In this document: piece after piece, positions 52,591 through 61,586 of the stretch
Layout of the letters: each line of letters opens with the position of its first letter
Numbering within the stretch: the stretch's first letter is position 1
NCBI RefSeq assembly: GCF_008728195.1
Contig: NZ_CP031598.1
Location: 2,294,001 to 2,358,000 of the forward strand
Reading direction: 5' to 3'
Length of the DNA stretch: 64,000 nucleotides
From: Roseovarius indicus
Lineage (GTDB): Bacteria > Pseudomonadota > Alphaproteobacteria > Rhodobacterales > Rhodobacteraceae
Made by a program: the position numbers and the translations under genes
Notes under the pieces: model-generated
Seen by the model: the letters and a program-made list of their open reading frames with translations, nothing else
Told to the model about the DNA's origin: nothing
The model's database searches: none

Positions 52591-53426
52591 GCGCGCCAAA
52601 GAGCATTATCTGGCTGGCCTCCTATCCCAAGTCGGGCAACACCTGGACGCGGATATTCCTGGCCAACTACCTCATGAACTCCGACAAGCCTGTTCCGATC
52701 AACCAGGTGCATCGCTTCGGCATGGGAGACTCCATTCCGCGCATGTACCAGATGGTCGCCGGCCGCCAGATCGACGTGCGCGATTACCAGGAAACGCTGA
52801 AACTGCGCGACAAGGTGCTTGCCGGCATCGTCGCCAACAAGGCCGACGTCAATTTCGTCAAGACCCACAACGTCCGGGCCGAGGCGTTCGGCGTCACCCT
52901 GATCCCCGACCGGTTCACCAAATCGGCGATCTACATCATCCGCAACCCCTTGGATATGCTGGTTTCCTTCGCCCGCCACTATGGCCTCAGCCACCAGGAT
53001 ACGGCCACCGCCATCGCCCGCTCGGATCACGCCAACTCGGCCGATGGCACAACCGTGACCCAATTCCTCGGAAGCTGGTCCGAGCACGTCGCCAGTTGGA
53101 CGGAAAACATGCCATACCCGGTTTGCGTGCTGCGCTACGAAGACATGCTCGCGAAGCCCGAGGAAAGTTTCGGCAAGGTGCTCTCGCATATCGGTATCCC
53201 GAACGACCCAGCCCGCCTCGACAAGGCGATCCGCTTTTCCAGCTTCGACGAGTTGTCCAAGCAGGAACAGGATGGCGGTTTTGTCGAAAGCTCACCCAAG
53301 AACGAGCGTTTCTTTTCCAAGGGCAAGAGCGGCCAATGGCAGTCGGAGCTGTCCCCCGAGATCGTCGAACAGGTGAAGTCGGATCACCACAAGTACATGA
53401 AAAAATACGGATATCTCGATGAGTAA
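52587..53426 (+). CDS. Sulfotransferase family protein 3 of 4
   Basis: This 279-residue paralogue has the PAPS loop ASYPKSGNTWTR, the 3' site IYIIRNPLDMLVSFARHYG and LRYEDMLAKP, and ends KKYGYLDE. It is coupled by ATGA to gene 2 and overlaps gene 4 by 8 nt. It is closely related to genes 1 and 2 over its length. Confidence 0.88.
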   Translation: MSAPKSIIWLASYPKSGNTWTRIFLANYLMNSDKPVPINQVHRFGMGDSIPRMYQMVAGRQIDVRDYQETLKLRDKVLAGIVANKADVNFVKTHNVRAEAFGVTLIPDRFTKSAIYIIRNPLDMLVSFARHYGLSHQDTATAIARSDHANSADGTTVTQFLGSWSEHVASWTENMPYPVCVLRYEDMLAKPEESFGKVLSHIGIPNDPARLDKAIRFSSFDELSKQEQDGGFVESSPKNERFFSKGKSGQWQSELSPEIVEQVKSDHHKYMKKYGYLDE

Positions 53427-54285
53427 CCTGCGGCGGATCATCTGGCTGGCCTCCTACCCGAAATCCGGCAACACCTGGATGCGCAGCCTTCTGGCGCATT
53501 ACTTCATGCCGCCGGGGCAGGCGCCCGACATCAACAACCTGCGCCGCTTCACCACGGCCGATGTCCGGCAGGATTTCTTCGACGCCGCGAATGGCGGCCC
53601 GTTTTCGACCCAAAGCGTGAACGAGTGGCTACAGGTCCGGCAAAAGGCCGTGCGCCTCATCGCCGGCTCCAAGCCGGGCACGCATTTCGTCAAGACGCAC
53701 TGCCAGGCCGTCCAGTACATGGGCCAGCACCTCATCCCGCCCGAGGTCACCGCGGGCGCCATCTACATCATGCGCAACCCGTTCGATCTTGCCCCGTCCT
53801 TCGCCCGCCACCAGAGCGCCGATATCGACACCGCGATCGAGCGGATGATGAACCCGGAGACCATGATGGGCACCGATACCGGTATCCGCGACGCGATGGG
53901 CCGCTGGGACACCCATATCGAGACATGGACAAGCGCGCCGGGCCTGCCGCGCCACGTGGTCCGCTACGAGGATATGCTCGACAAGCCCGCCAAGGTCATG
54001 CGCGGCCTGCTCGATTTCCTCAGCGTGAAACCCGACAGCGCCAAGCTCGCCAAGGCGATCAAGGCAACCACCTTCGAGGCGATGAAGAAACAGGAGGAAG
54101 CCAACGGCTTCTTCGAACGCCCCGCCGGCATGCAGGCCTTCTTCGCCAAGGGGCAGGCCGGCGTCTGGCGCGAGGATCTGACCCCGGCCCAGGTCGGCCG
54201 CATTCGCGAGGCGTTCCTGCCGACGCTGGAAAAGTGGTATCCCGAACTTCTGAAGGAAACCGCCGAGGTCGCCGCTGCCGGCTGA
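53419..54285 (+). CDS. Sulfotransferase family protein 4 of 4
   Basis: This 288-residue member is the most divergent of the four. The PAPS loop ASYPKSGNTWMR and the 3' site IYIMRNPFDLAPSFARHQ are kept, but the central and C-terminal parts differ, and the C-terminus lacks the KKxGYL motif, ending AAAG. It may use a different acceptor. It is convergent with the alkB-like gene with only 2 bp between them. Confidence 0.86.
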   Translation: MSNLRRIIWLASYPKSGNTWMRSLLAHYFMPPGQAPDINNLRRFTTADVRQDFFDAANGGPFSTQSVNEWLQVRQKAVRLIAGSKPGTHFVKTHCQAVQYMGQHLIPPEVTAGAIYIMRNPFDLAPSFARHQSADIDTAIERMMNPETMMGTDTGIRDAMGRWDTHIETWTSAPGLPRHVVRYEDMLDKPAKVMRGLLDFLSVKPDSAKLAKAIKATTFEAMKKQEEANGFFERPAGMQAFFAKGQAGVWREDLTPAQVGRIREAFLPTLEKWYPELLKETAEVAAAG

Positions 54286-54287
54286 AC

Positions 54288-55436
54288 TCAACCCGCGCCG
54301 CGCGGGGCAGGGGGCGTCATCCTCTTGTAGGGCCCCCAGTCGGTGATCTCGGGGTAGAACCGCTTCCGCCAAGCCCGAACCTTGGGGTTGAACACCCGCC
54401 GCCACAGCGGCGGCACCATCGCGAGCGCCGTCATCGGTGGATAGCCCGTCGGCAGCATCGGCACCTGGCTCTCGTCATAGACCTGCAACAGCGGATAGCG
54501 CCGCATCGGATGCACGTGGTGGTCGGCATGGCGCTGCAGGTTGATCAGCAGCAGCCCTGACACCGTATGCGCTGAATCCCACGAATGATGCGGCCGCACC
54601 GGCTCATACTTTCCGTCGCCCAGGTGTTTTCGCGTCAGCCCGTAATGCTCGACATAGTTGGTCAGCTCCAGCTGCCAGATCGCCACGATGGCTTGGAACA
54701 GGAACAGTCCGACACCCACCATTCCGCCGATCGTATAGGCCAGCGCGAGGAAAAACGCCTGCAACGCCAGATACTTCCAGATCGGATTTGACCTGTGCCA
54801 CGGCCCAAGCCCCTTGCGCGCCAACATGGCCCGTTCAGCCCGCCAGGCCGAAGCGAACCCGTCGCGCAGCACCCGAAAGAAATACCGGTGAAACCCCTCG
54901 TTATACCGCGCCGTCACGGTATCGCGCGGTGTGCCGACATACGGATGGTGCACCAGCAGGTGCTCCGTTCGGAAATGCCCGTACATCACCAGCGCCATCA
55001 GCAGATCGCCCAGCGTCCGCTCTACCCGGTTCGCCTTGTGAAACAGCTCATGCGCATAGACGATGCCAACAACGCCAGTGGTCACCCCGATGCCGAACAT
55101 GATCCCCAGCGTCTCCAGCGTCGAATGCACGGCCACATGTGTCAGGTACCAAAGGCTCCCGTAAACCAGCACGAACTGCACCGGGAACCAGATCCATGTC
55201 AGCAACCGGAACCAGAACAGCGCGTCGTCGGGCGTGTCGGGATCCGGGTTTCGCAGGTTCCGGCCCAGAACCATGTCCAGAAGCGGCATCAGCACCCAGC
55301 CATAGAACGGCACCAGCAGGATGGCCCAGCCGCCCTGCGTCACCGCCAGCGCGACCAGCGGCACGAAGGTCAGCGTCATCCAGTAAGGCCAAGCCCGAAG
55401 GCGGGCCGGTTGCGCGGCGCCTGGAATGCTCGTCAT
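54288..55436 (-). CDS. alkB: AlkB-type alkane 1-monooxygenase
   Basis: This 382-residue integral-membrane di-iron hydroxylase carries the histidine boxes HELFHK, EHLLVHHPYVGTPRD, NYVEHYGL and LQRHADHH, matching AlkB. About six helices surround them. The ATG at 55436 is preferred over one seven codons upstream because AGAGGG lies 9 nt before it. It hydroxylates terminal methyl groups of alkanes or similar chains. No rubredoxin or rubredoxin reductase gene is nearby. The substrate could also be a branched or fatty acyl chain. Confidence 0.88.
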   Translation of the reverse strand: MTSIPGAAQPARLRAWPYWMTLTFVPLVALAVTQGGWAILLVPFYGWVLMPLLDMVLGRNLRNPDPDTPDDALFWFRLLTWIWFPVQFVLVYGSLWYLTHVAVHSTLETLGIMFGIGVTTGVVGIVYAHELFHKANRVERTLGDLLMALVMYGHFRTEHLLVHHPYVGTPRDTVTARYNEGFHRYFFRVLRDGFASAWRAERAMLARKGLGPWHRSNPIWKYLALQAFFLALAYTIGGMVGVGLFLFQAIVAIWQLELTNYVEHYGLTRKHLGDGKYEPVRPHHSWDSAHTVSGLLLINLQRHADHHVHPMRRYPLLQVYDESQVPMLPTGYPPMTALAMVPPLWRRVFNPKVRAWRKRFYPEITDWGPYKRMTPPAPRGAG

Positions 55437-55606
55437 CTTGCCGGACCCTCTCGTCATATAGGGGTAAGTTTCGGCAAGAATGCTGGCAACGCGCGTTACT
55501 GTCCTTGACCCGCATCAAGTGCGCGGCGGAACAGACTGTTTCCGTTGAATAAAGGCGCAAGGCGCCGCGCCGCTCTCACGGCGCGACACCAATCATCGGG
55601 CGCGGT

Positions 55607-56749
55607 CTACTCCGCGGCGGTCGCCACCGGCAGCCCGTCATGCCCTTTCGTGGCCAGCGTGCGATACGTGCTCCACGTCGCGCCACGGTCGGTATAGCAC
55701 CCGCGCAGGTGCCGCTCGCCGCTATCGGCCGAGAACGCTTCCCGCCCGTGCACGATCCTGTGGTTGTCGAACACGATGCATTCCCCGGCATTGAGCCGGA
55801 ACCGGCACACGAAACGCGGGTCCTGCATCATCCGGATGAACTTGCAGAACGCCGGGTAATAGCTGTCGAGCACCTCCTGCGGCAGGTCCATGTCCTCCTG
55901 AAGATGCTGGGAAATCGTCACGCCCGAGACATTGCCCCGCGCGTCGAGCTCGATCACCTTCTGCCAGGCCCGGTAATCCCAGCCGTCATGGCGGTAGAAA
56001 AACGGAATCTCGTGCGTCGCCAGAAGCTCGAACGCCTCGGGATCTTCCTCCCGCAGCGCCCCGGCCACCGCGGCCCCGTCCAGAAACAGGCTGAAGCCGC
56101 CCTCCACGGTGTTCGCCCGGCAATGCAGGAACTGAACGCCCGGCGCCATCTCCTCGCCGGGCAGGTCGGTATGCATCTCCAGCGGACCGGCGGTAAATGC
56201 AAGGTTCGTGGGCTCGATCTCGAGCCGCACCTCGAAGTAATGCCCTTCGCCGGTAGGCGTCACCGGCCCAAGGCAGTTGACCAGCCGCGTCAGGCTCTCA
56301 TCGCTGTTCTCCATCCCGGTGACCAGCGCGACGCCTTCCTCGATCAGCGCCCGAGACAGCCGCGCACGGCCCTCGTCCGTGCCCTCGACCTCGGCCTGGG
56401 ACACGCGCCGAAACTGCGCGTTGTGCCCGGCATACCAAAGCTGCCGGGGCAGGTCGGCCGGGTCGGGCTTGCGGCCATTGGCGACGAATGCCTCGAGCTT
56501 TTCCATCGGAATGCGCGTCACGTGATCTTCGTTCGCCCACTCGATCTCCAGCGCGTCGTCGGCGATCCGCGCACTCCGCGCGCTCGGGGATGCCTTGAGC
56601 GACGTGACATCAAAGACCCGTTCCCGGGTCTGCGGGTCGATCGTCGTCGGGCAGGCATCGCGCAGCCAGTGATAGTTGAAATAGGTTTCACCGCGGGTGA
56701 GCGGTGCAATCAGTCCGTTGTCCCTGAGCTGGACCTCGGCGTGCGTCAT
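55607..56749 (-). CDS. Gamma-butyrobetaine-hydroxylase-like 2-oxoglutarate dioxygenase
   Basis: This 380-residue Fe(II)/2-oxoglutarate dioxygenase has an N-terminal GBBH-like domain (about residues 1-100, NYHWLRDACP with a conserved cysteine). The C-terminal TauD-type domain has iron ligands in LEMHTDLP and the late NHRIVHGREAF. Relatives hydroxylate gamma-butyrobetaine or trimethyllysine in carnitine synthesis. In bacteria the substrate may be another quaternary amine. The ATG at 56749 is the first in frame. Upstream is a 694-bp gene-free gap. Confidence 0.85.
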   Translation of the reverse strand: MTHAEVQLRDNGLIAPLTRGETYFNYHWLRDACPTTIDPQTRERVFDVTSLKASPSARSARIADDALEIEWANEDHVTRIPMEKLEAFVANGRKPDPADLPRQLWYAGHNAQFRRVSQAEVEGTDEGRARLSRALIEEGVALVTGMENSDESLTRLVNCLGPVTPTGEGHYFEVRLEIEPTNLAFTAGPLEMHTDLPGEEMAPGVQFLHCRANTVEGGFSLFLDGAAVAGALREEDPEAFELLATHEIPFFYRHDGWDYRAWQKVIELDARGNVSGVTISQHLQEDMDLPQEVLDSYYPAFCKFIRMMQDPRFVCRFRLNAGECIVFDNHRIVHGREAFSADSGERHLRGCYTDRGATWSTYRTLATKGHDGLPVATAAE

Positions 56750-57443
56750 GGTCGTCTCCGTCTGTTTGTGGTGTGGAAGTTTGAAAGGGCCGGAACGCGC
56801 CTTCAGGCCGACTGACCCGTCACGTCACAGGTTTCCGTCATGCCGGTATGAGTGGCATCCAGTCTTCGCATGTCCGGTTCGTTGATACGGCCAGCAGGCC
56901 GTTGTTCGGGGAAAGGGGGGAGCCCCTTTTACACGGGCAAGTTGCCCGACCGGCGTGGCCCGGTCTGACCCAGGTTCCGCCTACCGTTCCACAGGAAGGC
57001 GGCAGCAGGCTCGATCCGGTTCAAACCGAAGGCCATTCTGGAAGTCTGATGCACGTTGGGCATACCGGCTGTCCCGTCCTGTGTTCCCCCCGTTTATTGC
57101 AGTCCCGAACCGGGTATTCAAACAATTGGTTCCGGCCAGCTGCTCCATGAGAATGCAATGCGCCGCTGCATGTTCCCGAACGTCCTTTTCTTGGGCACGA
57201 GGCGCGGGAAAGCGGCGTTTCCGGGATGGGTCTGCCGGGCCTCCACATGGTGTCCGTCCTTCTATCGCCTCCGGTTCCCGAAGATCGCGCCGATATTTTG
57301 AGAATCGCCGCCCTCACGTGTCGCCGATAGGCGTGAACGCGGAACGGATCATTTTTGCCCCGCCGTGGCGACTCCTCTCGAAAAGACCGGCAAAATGCGT
57401 CAAAACCCCACGAAGTCATCAGCCTCAATCCGAGTGGTTGGAT
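56750..57443. other. Structured gene-free region
   Basis: No ORF is supported across 694 bp; apparent reading frames here lack ribosome sites and coding character. A hairpin with T-tract (AAAGGGG-GGAG-CCCCTTTT, 56912-56930) is followed by short stems GGGCAA-G-TTGCCC and GACCGG-CGTGGC-CCGGTC up to about 56968. A further ACCG-type stem lies near 57018. This may be the leader of the divergent genes or an unrecognised small RNA. Confidence 0.5.
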
Positions 57444-58457
57444 TTGAACGAGAAACTGACACAAGACCTGCGCCGCGCCTCGCGCCTCTCCGTCGCCCCC
57501 ATGATGGACTGGACCGACCGGCATTGCCGCTACCTGCACCGGCTGCTGTCGTCGCGCGCGCTGCTTTACACCGAGATGGTCACCGCCCCCGCGCTGGTGC
57601 GGGGCGGCGCGGTGCATCTGCTCGACTTCTCGCCCGAGGAACATCCCGTCGCCCTGCAACTCGGCGGCTCCGACCCGGCCGAACTGGCCGAGGCCGCGCG
57701 CATGGGCGCCGAGGCCGGCTATGACGAGATCAACCTCAATGTCGGCTGCCCCTCGGACCGCGTGCAATCCGGCACCTTCGGCGCCGTGCTGATGAAAGAG
57801 CCGGCGCTGGTCGCCGAATGCTGCGCTGCCATGATTGCCGCCACCGATGTCGAGGTCACCGTCAAATGCCGCATCGGTGTCGATGATCAGGACCCGGAAC
57901 AGGTGCTCCCCGAATTCCTCGCCCGCGTCGCGGCCGCCGGTGTCGAACGCTTCACCATCCACGCCCGCAAGGCCTGGCTGCAAGGCCTGTCGCCGAAGGA
58001 AAACCGCGACGTCCCGCCGCTCGATTACGATCTCGTCCAGCGCATGAAGGGCCTCTTCCCGGCGCTGCACCTCTCCGTCAACGGCGGTATCTCAACGCTC
58101 GCCGAGGCGAAGGCTTTTCTCGATGCGGGGATGGATGGCGTCATGCTCGGCCGCGCCGCCTATCACAATCCGGCCGATATCCTCGGCCCCGCCGACCGGA
58201 TCATCTTTGGCGAAGACGCCCCCGACCGCACGGCCGAAGACGCCGTTCGCGCCATGCAACCCTATATCGAGACCCACCTCGCCCGGGGCGGCAAGCTTCA
58301 CCAGATCACCCGCCACATGCTGGGCCTCTTCACCGGCCGCCCCGGCGCCCGCGCCTGGCGCCGCGTCCTGTCGGAAGGGGCCACGCGCCCCGGCGCCGAT
58401 TACGACCTCGTGGAAGAGGCGCTCGCCCAGGTCACCGGCGAGCCCGTGGCGGGGTAG
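57444..58457 (+). CDS. dusA: tRNA-dihydrouridine synthase DusA
   Basis: This is a flavin enzyme of about 337 residues that reduces uridines in the tRNA D-loop. It shows RLSVAPMMDWTDRHCRYLHRL, the active-site cysteine in NVGCPSDRVQSGTFGAVLM, IHARKAWLQGLSPKENR, NGGI and MLGRAAYHNP, all DusA-specific. The start is uncertain: TTG at 57444 or 57438 gives the family length, and no ATG lies between there and the conserved MMDW. Confidence 0.9.
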   Translation: MNEKLTQDLRRASRLSVAPMMDWTDRHCRYLHRLLSSRALLYTEMVTAPALVRGGAVHLLDFSPEEHPVALQLGGSDPAELAEAARMGAEAGYDEINLNVGCPSDRVQSGTFGAVLMKEPALVAECCAAMIAATDVEVTVKCRIGVDDQDPEQVLPEFLARVAAAGVERFTIHARKAWLQGLSPKENRDVPPLDYDLVQRMKGLFPALHLSVNGGISTLAEAKAFLDAGMDGVMLGRAAYHNPADILGPADRIIFGEDAPDRTAEDAVRAMQPYIETHLARGGKLHQITRHMLGLFTGRPGARAWRRVLSEGATRPGADYDLVEEALAQVTGEPVAG

Positions 58458-58464
58458 GGGGCGC

Positions 58465-59640
58465 TCAGGCGTATTGCTCCCGCGGCAGCATCAAGACGGT
58501 CAGCACCGTCGCGATCACCCCGCAGAGCGCAATCGCCGCCAGCATCGGAAGCGCCGTGCCGTCAAAGAACGGCCCCGCCGCAACGATCATCAGCCCGCCC
58601 GCCAGCATCTGCAGCGTGCCGCCCATCGACGAGGCCAGCCCGGCAATGTCCCCGTGGTCATCCAGCGCCAGCACCATCGACGTTGGGATCACCACACCCA
58701 GACAGGCATTGGCACAGAAGAGCCCCGCCACCACCAGCGGCAGCGTCGTCCCCACGGTCAGTGCCACGCCCACCAGCGCCAGCGTGAACAAGGTGAACCC
58801 GGTCACGCCCCGCCGAATGAGCCGCCGCATCCCCATCTTCGCCCCCAGCCACGAGGCGAGCTGAGACGCGGTGAAGAACCCGATCGCGTTCAGGGCAAAC
58901 GCCACCGAAAACCCGGTCGGCGACAGGCCGAACTGCTCGACATAGACGAACGGCGCCGAGGCCAGGAAGACGAAGAAACTCGCCATCCCGAACCCGCCGA
59001 TCAGCGTCACCCCCATGAAGCCCGGATCGAACAGCAGCACCCGCCCGCCCCGCAACATCGAGCGCACCGAGATCCTCACGCGGACCTCCTTCGGCAGGGT
59101 CTCGGGCTGTGCCAGCAATGTCAGCACCGCCGACAGCACGCCCAGACCCGCCAACACGAAGAACACCGCGCGCCAGCCGGAAAGCGCCATGATCCCGCTG
59201 CCCGCCAGCGGCGCCAGCATCGGCGATATCGCGATCACCAGCATGATCATCGCCATCAGCTTCGTCGCCTCGACCCCGGTATACTGGTCGCGGATGATCG
59301 CCCGCGGCACCACCATCAGCGCAGCGCCGCCAAGGCCCTGCACGGCCCGCCACGCCACCAGGGCCTCGGCCGATCCGGCCATCGCCGAGCCAAATGCGCC
59401 CACGATGAAGATCCCCAGCCCCAGGAAGATCGGCAGCCGCCGCCCGGCCTGATCGGCCAGCGGTCCATAGACCAACTGCGCCACGCCGAAGGCGATGAAA
59501 TAGCCCGTCAGCGTCATCTGCACGGCCGTCTCGGATGTGCCGAACTCCTCGGCGATCCGCGGCATCGCGGGCAGATACATATCAATCGCCGCCGGCCCGA
59601 CCAGCGCCAGCAGGCCGAGCACCAACCCGGTACGTAACAT
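58465..59640 (-). CDS. Bcr/CflA-type multidrug MFS exporter
   Basis: This 391-residue, twelve-helix major-facilitator exporter begins LVLGLLALVGPAAIDMYLPAMPRIAEEFG, the Bcr/CflA hallmark, and has YGPLADQAGRRLPIFLG in the first loop. The ATG at 59640 is chosen because AAAGGA lies 6 nt upstream. It is convergent with dusA, 7 bp apart. It probably exports drugs or small sulfur compounds. Confidence 0.88.
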   Translation of the reverse strand: MLRTGLVLGLLALVGPAAIDMYLPAMPRIAEEFGTSETAVQMTLTGYFIAFGVAQLVYGPLADQAGRRLPIFLGLGIFIVGAFGSAMAGSAEALVAWRAVQGLGGAALMVVPRAIIRDQYTGVEATKLMAMIMLVIAISPMLAPLAGSGIMALSGWRAVFFVLAGLGVLSAVLTLLAQPETLPKEVRVRISVRSMLRGGRVLLFDPGFMGVTLIGGFGMASFFVFLASAPFVYVEQFGLSPTGFSVAFALNAIGFFTASQLASWLGAKMGMRRLIRRGVTGFTLFTLALVGVALTVGTTLPLVVAGLFCANACLGVVIPTSMVLALDDHGDIAGLASSMGGTLQMLAGGLMIVAAGPFFDGTALPMLAAIALCGVIATVLTVLMLPREQYA

Positions 59641-59806
59641 GGGATGTCCTTTCAGATTGCGGCCCGTAATCCGGCCGCCTGTCGCGCGCCGAAACCCTAG
59701 GAGCCGGTGTCGCAAAAGGCAATGCCGGGTTTTCGGCTTGCCGTGAGCGCCGAATTCCGCTCAACATGGCGCCCGCGACCCGGCGCCGCAAACAAGGAAA
59801 TGCCCC

Positions 59807-60631
59807 ATGCCCGATACCATGCTGCTTCTTCAGATGCTGGTGCTTCTGCTGGTGATCGGTGGCGTCGCGGGCGTGCTCGCCGGGCTTCTGGGGGTCGGCG
59901 GCGGCATCGTGCTCGTGCCGGCTTTCTTCTATGCGTTCCAGACGCTTGGCTATGACGGCCCGCAGCTCATGCAGATCTGCCTCGCCACGTCGCTGGCCAC
60001 GATCATCGTGACCTCGGTGCGCTCGGTGATGAGCCACAACAAGAAAGGCGCGGTCGACTGGCATATCCTCAAGACATGGATGCCCGGCATCGTCGTGGGC
60101 GCCATCGTCGGGGTGATGGTGGCGGCCTCCCTGCGCTCCACGGTTCTGCAGGGGGTCTTCGGCGTGCTCGGCATCGTCATCGGCCTCTATCTCGGGCTCG
60201 GCCGCTCGGAATGGCGCCTCGGGCCGACCATGCCCCGCGGTGTCACCCGCGGGCTGCTCTCGCCGATCCTGGGCTTCCTGTCGGTGCTGATGGGCATCGG
60301 CGGCGGCAGCTTCGGCGTTCCGCTGATGAGCCTTTACGGCGTACCCATTCACCGCGCCGTGGCCACGGCGGCGGGCTTCGGCGTGACAATCGCAGTCCCC
60401 TCGGTCATCGGCTTCCTGTTCCTCACCATCGCCCCGGAAAACCGCCCGCCGCTCACCTTCGGCGCGGTCAACCTCGTGGCCTTCGTGGTGGTCATCGCGA
60501 TGACCCTCATCACGGCCCCCTGGGGCGTGAAGCTGGCCCACGCCATGGACCCCAAGCCGCTCAAGCGGGTCTTTGCCGTGTTCCTCACCCTCGTGGCGCT
60601 CAACATGCTGCGCAAGGCGCTCGGATGGTAG
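59807..60631 (+). CDS. TauE/SafE-family sulfite/anion exporter
   Basis: This 274-residue membrane protein has about eight helices. The family hallmark repeats are GGVAGVLAGLLGVGGGIVLVPAFFYAF near the N-terminus and LGFLSVLMGIGGGSFGVPLMSLYG in the second half. Relatives export sulfite or sulfoacetate made during sulfonate breakdown. AAGGAA lies upstream of the ATG. It overlaps the next gene by 7 nt. Confidence 0.87.
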   Translation: MPDTMLLLQMLVLLLVIGGVAGVLAGLLGVGGGIVLVPAFFYAFQTLGYDGPQLMQICLATSLATIIVTSVRSVMSHNKKGAVDWHILKTWMPGIVVGAIVGVMVAASLRSTVLQGVFGVLGIVIGLYLGLGRSEWRLGPTMPRGVTRGLLSPILGFLSVLMGIGGGSFGVPLMSLYGVPIHRAVATAAGFGVTIAVPSVIGFLFLTIAPENRPPLTFGAVNLVAFVVVIAMTLITAPWGVKLAHAMDPKPLKRVFAVFLTLVALNMLRKALGW

Positions 60632-61410
60632 ACCAGCTCCTCGACAAGGGCTGGATCAAGTTCCCCGCCGAGCCGGCGGTACGCGACTGGGCCGCCGCCG
60701 CCTGCCAGGTGGCACGCGACCGGGTGCAGGACCCGGCCCTGCAGGCCCGCTGGCTCACCTGCGAAGGCACATGGTTCGTGGGCGTCGACGCGCTGCCCAA
60801 CGATACCTCGGGCGATACGGGCGCCGGCCCGCTTGCCGGAAAGGCGTATGCCGCCGCGAAAGCCCTCTACGGCATCCTGCCGCTGCACCCCGCGCAGGTC
60901 TCGGTGGTCTATCCCGGTTATCCCCGCCCGCGCGAAGGCGAAACCGAGGCCAACTTCCGCTACCGCCTCAACCGCGACGCGGCCCATGTCGACGGCTTCC
61001 ACGCCACCGGTCCCGAGCGCCGCCGCATGCTCAAGGAACGCCATGCCTATATTCTCGGGCTGCCCCTGACCGAATGCAGCGCAGGTGCCGCGCCCCTGAC
61101 CGTGTGGGAAGGCAGCCATCACCTGATGCGCACAGCCTTCGCCGAGGCGCTGAAAGACATCCCCGAGGCCAAATGGGCTGAAACCGACCTCACCGAAACC
61201 TACAAGGCCACCCGCCGCGAGGCCTTCGAGACCTGCCGCCGCATCACCCTGCCGGCCAGACCGGGCGAGGCCTATATCGTCCACCGCCTCGCCCTGCACG
61301 GGGTTGCGCCGTGGCAGGAAGGCGCCACTGCCCCGCCCGACGGCCGCATGATCGCCTATTTCCGCCCCGACCTGCCCGAGGGCAACCGCGACTGGCTCGA
61401 GCTGCCTTGA
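60625..61410 (+). CDS. Phytanoyl-CoA dioxygenase (PhyH)-like protein
   Basis: This 261-residue protein is likely an Fe(II)/2-oxoglutarate oxygenase. The HxD iron motif is in DAAHVDGFH and the distal histidine in VHRLALHGVAPW, with a downstream arginine in IAYFRPDLP. It starts inside the exporter gene (ATGGTAG), so the two are coupled. It is not EctD, which has a different signature and length. Coupling to a TauE exporter hints at sulfite-releasing oxygenation. Confidence 0.72.
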   Translation: MVDQLLDKGWIKFPAEPAVRDWAAAACQVARDRVQDPALQARWLTCEGTWFVGVDALPNDTSGDTGAGPLAGKAYAAAKALYGILPLHPAQVSVVYPGYPRPREGETEANFRYRLNRDAAHVDGFHATGPERRRMLKERHAYILGLPLTECSAGAAPLTVWEGSHHLMRTAFAEALKDIPEAKWAETDLTETYKATRREAFETCRRITLPARPGEAYIVHRLALHGVAPWQEGATAPPDGRMIAYFRPDLPEGNRDWLELP

Positions 61411-61451
61411 GGGGAGAGGGGGCGCTGCCCCCGTCGCCGCACGCGGCGACT

Positions 61452-61520
61452 CCCCCGGGATATTTTACCCAAGAAGAAGCACGCACCCCATGTTTCACCG
61501 TTCCCGAAATACTCCGGGGG
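61452..61520. repeat. Imperfect palindromic intergenic repeat, copy 2
   Basis: Left arm CCCCCGGGATATTT (61452-61465) pairs with AAATACTCCGGGGG (61507-61520), 12 of 14 positions. The 25-nt stretch 61457-61481 reads GGGATATTT-N6-AGAAGAAGCA, the same as an arm of the copy at 19949-20013. The element lies after the PhyH-like gene with GGGGGC-type hairpins on both sides. Confidence 0.65.
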
Positions 61521-61586
61521 AGGCGTTGAAAGCCGCAAGGATTTCAACGTCGGGGGCAGCGCCCCCTGCATCGGTTCAGGATTGTC

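Noticed and set aside
56985..57015. Possible SRP RNA-like stretch (GGAAGGCGGCAGCAGG)
   Set aside because: It lacks the conserved GGTCAGG half of the SRP RNA apical loop and a pairing partner, so the likeness is by chance.
57015..57030. T-arm-like GGTTCAAACC suggesting a tRNA or tmRNA
   Set aside because: No acceptor stem, D-arm or anticodon arm can be drawn around it.
58123..59637. 504-codon open frame on the plus strand
   Set aside because: Antisense to the Bcr/CflA exporter and overlapping dusA. The product is dominated by H, R, P and Q, which is typical of shadow frames in high-GC DNA.
60625..61410. Ectoine hydroxylase EctD
   Set aside because: The PhyH-like protein lacks the EctD signature and length and is far from the ect operon. 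It is coupled to a TauE exporter.
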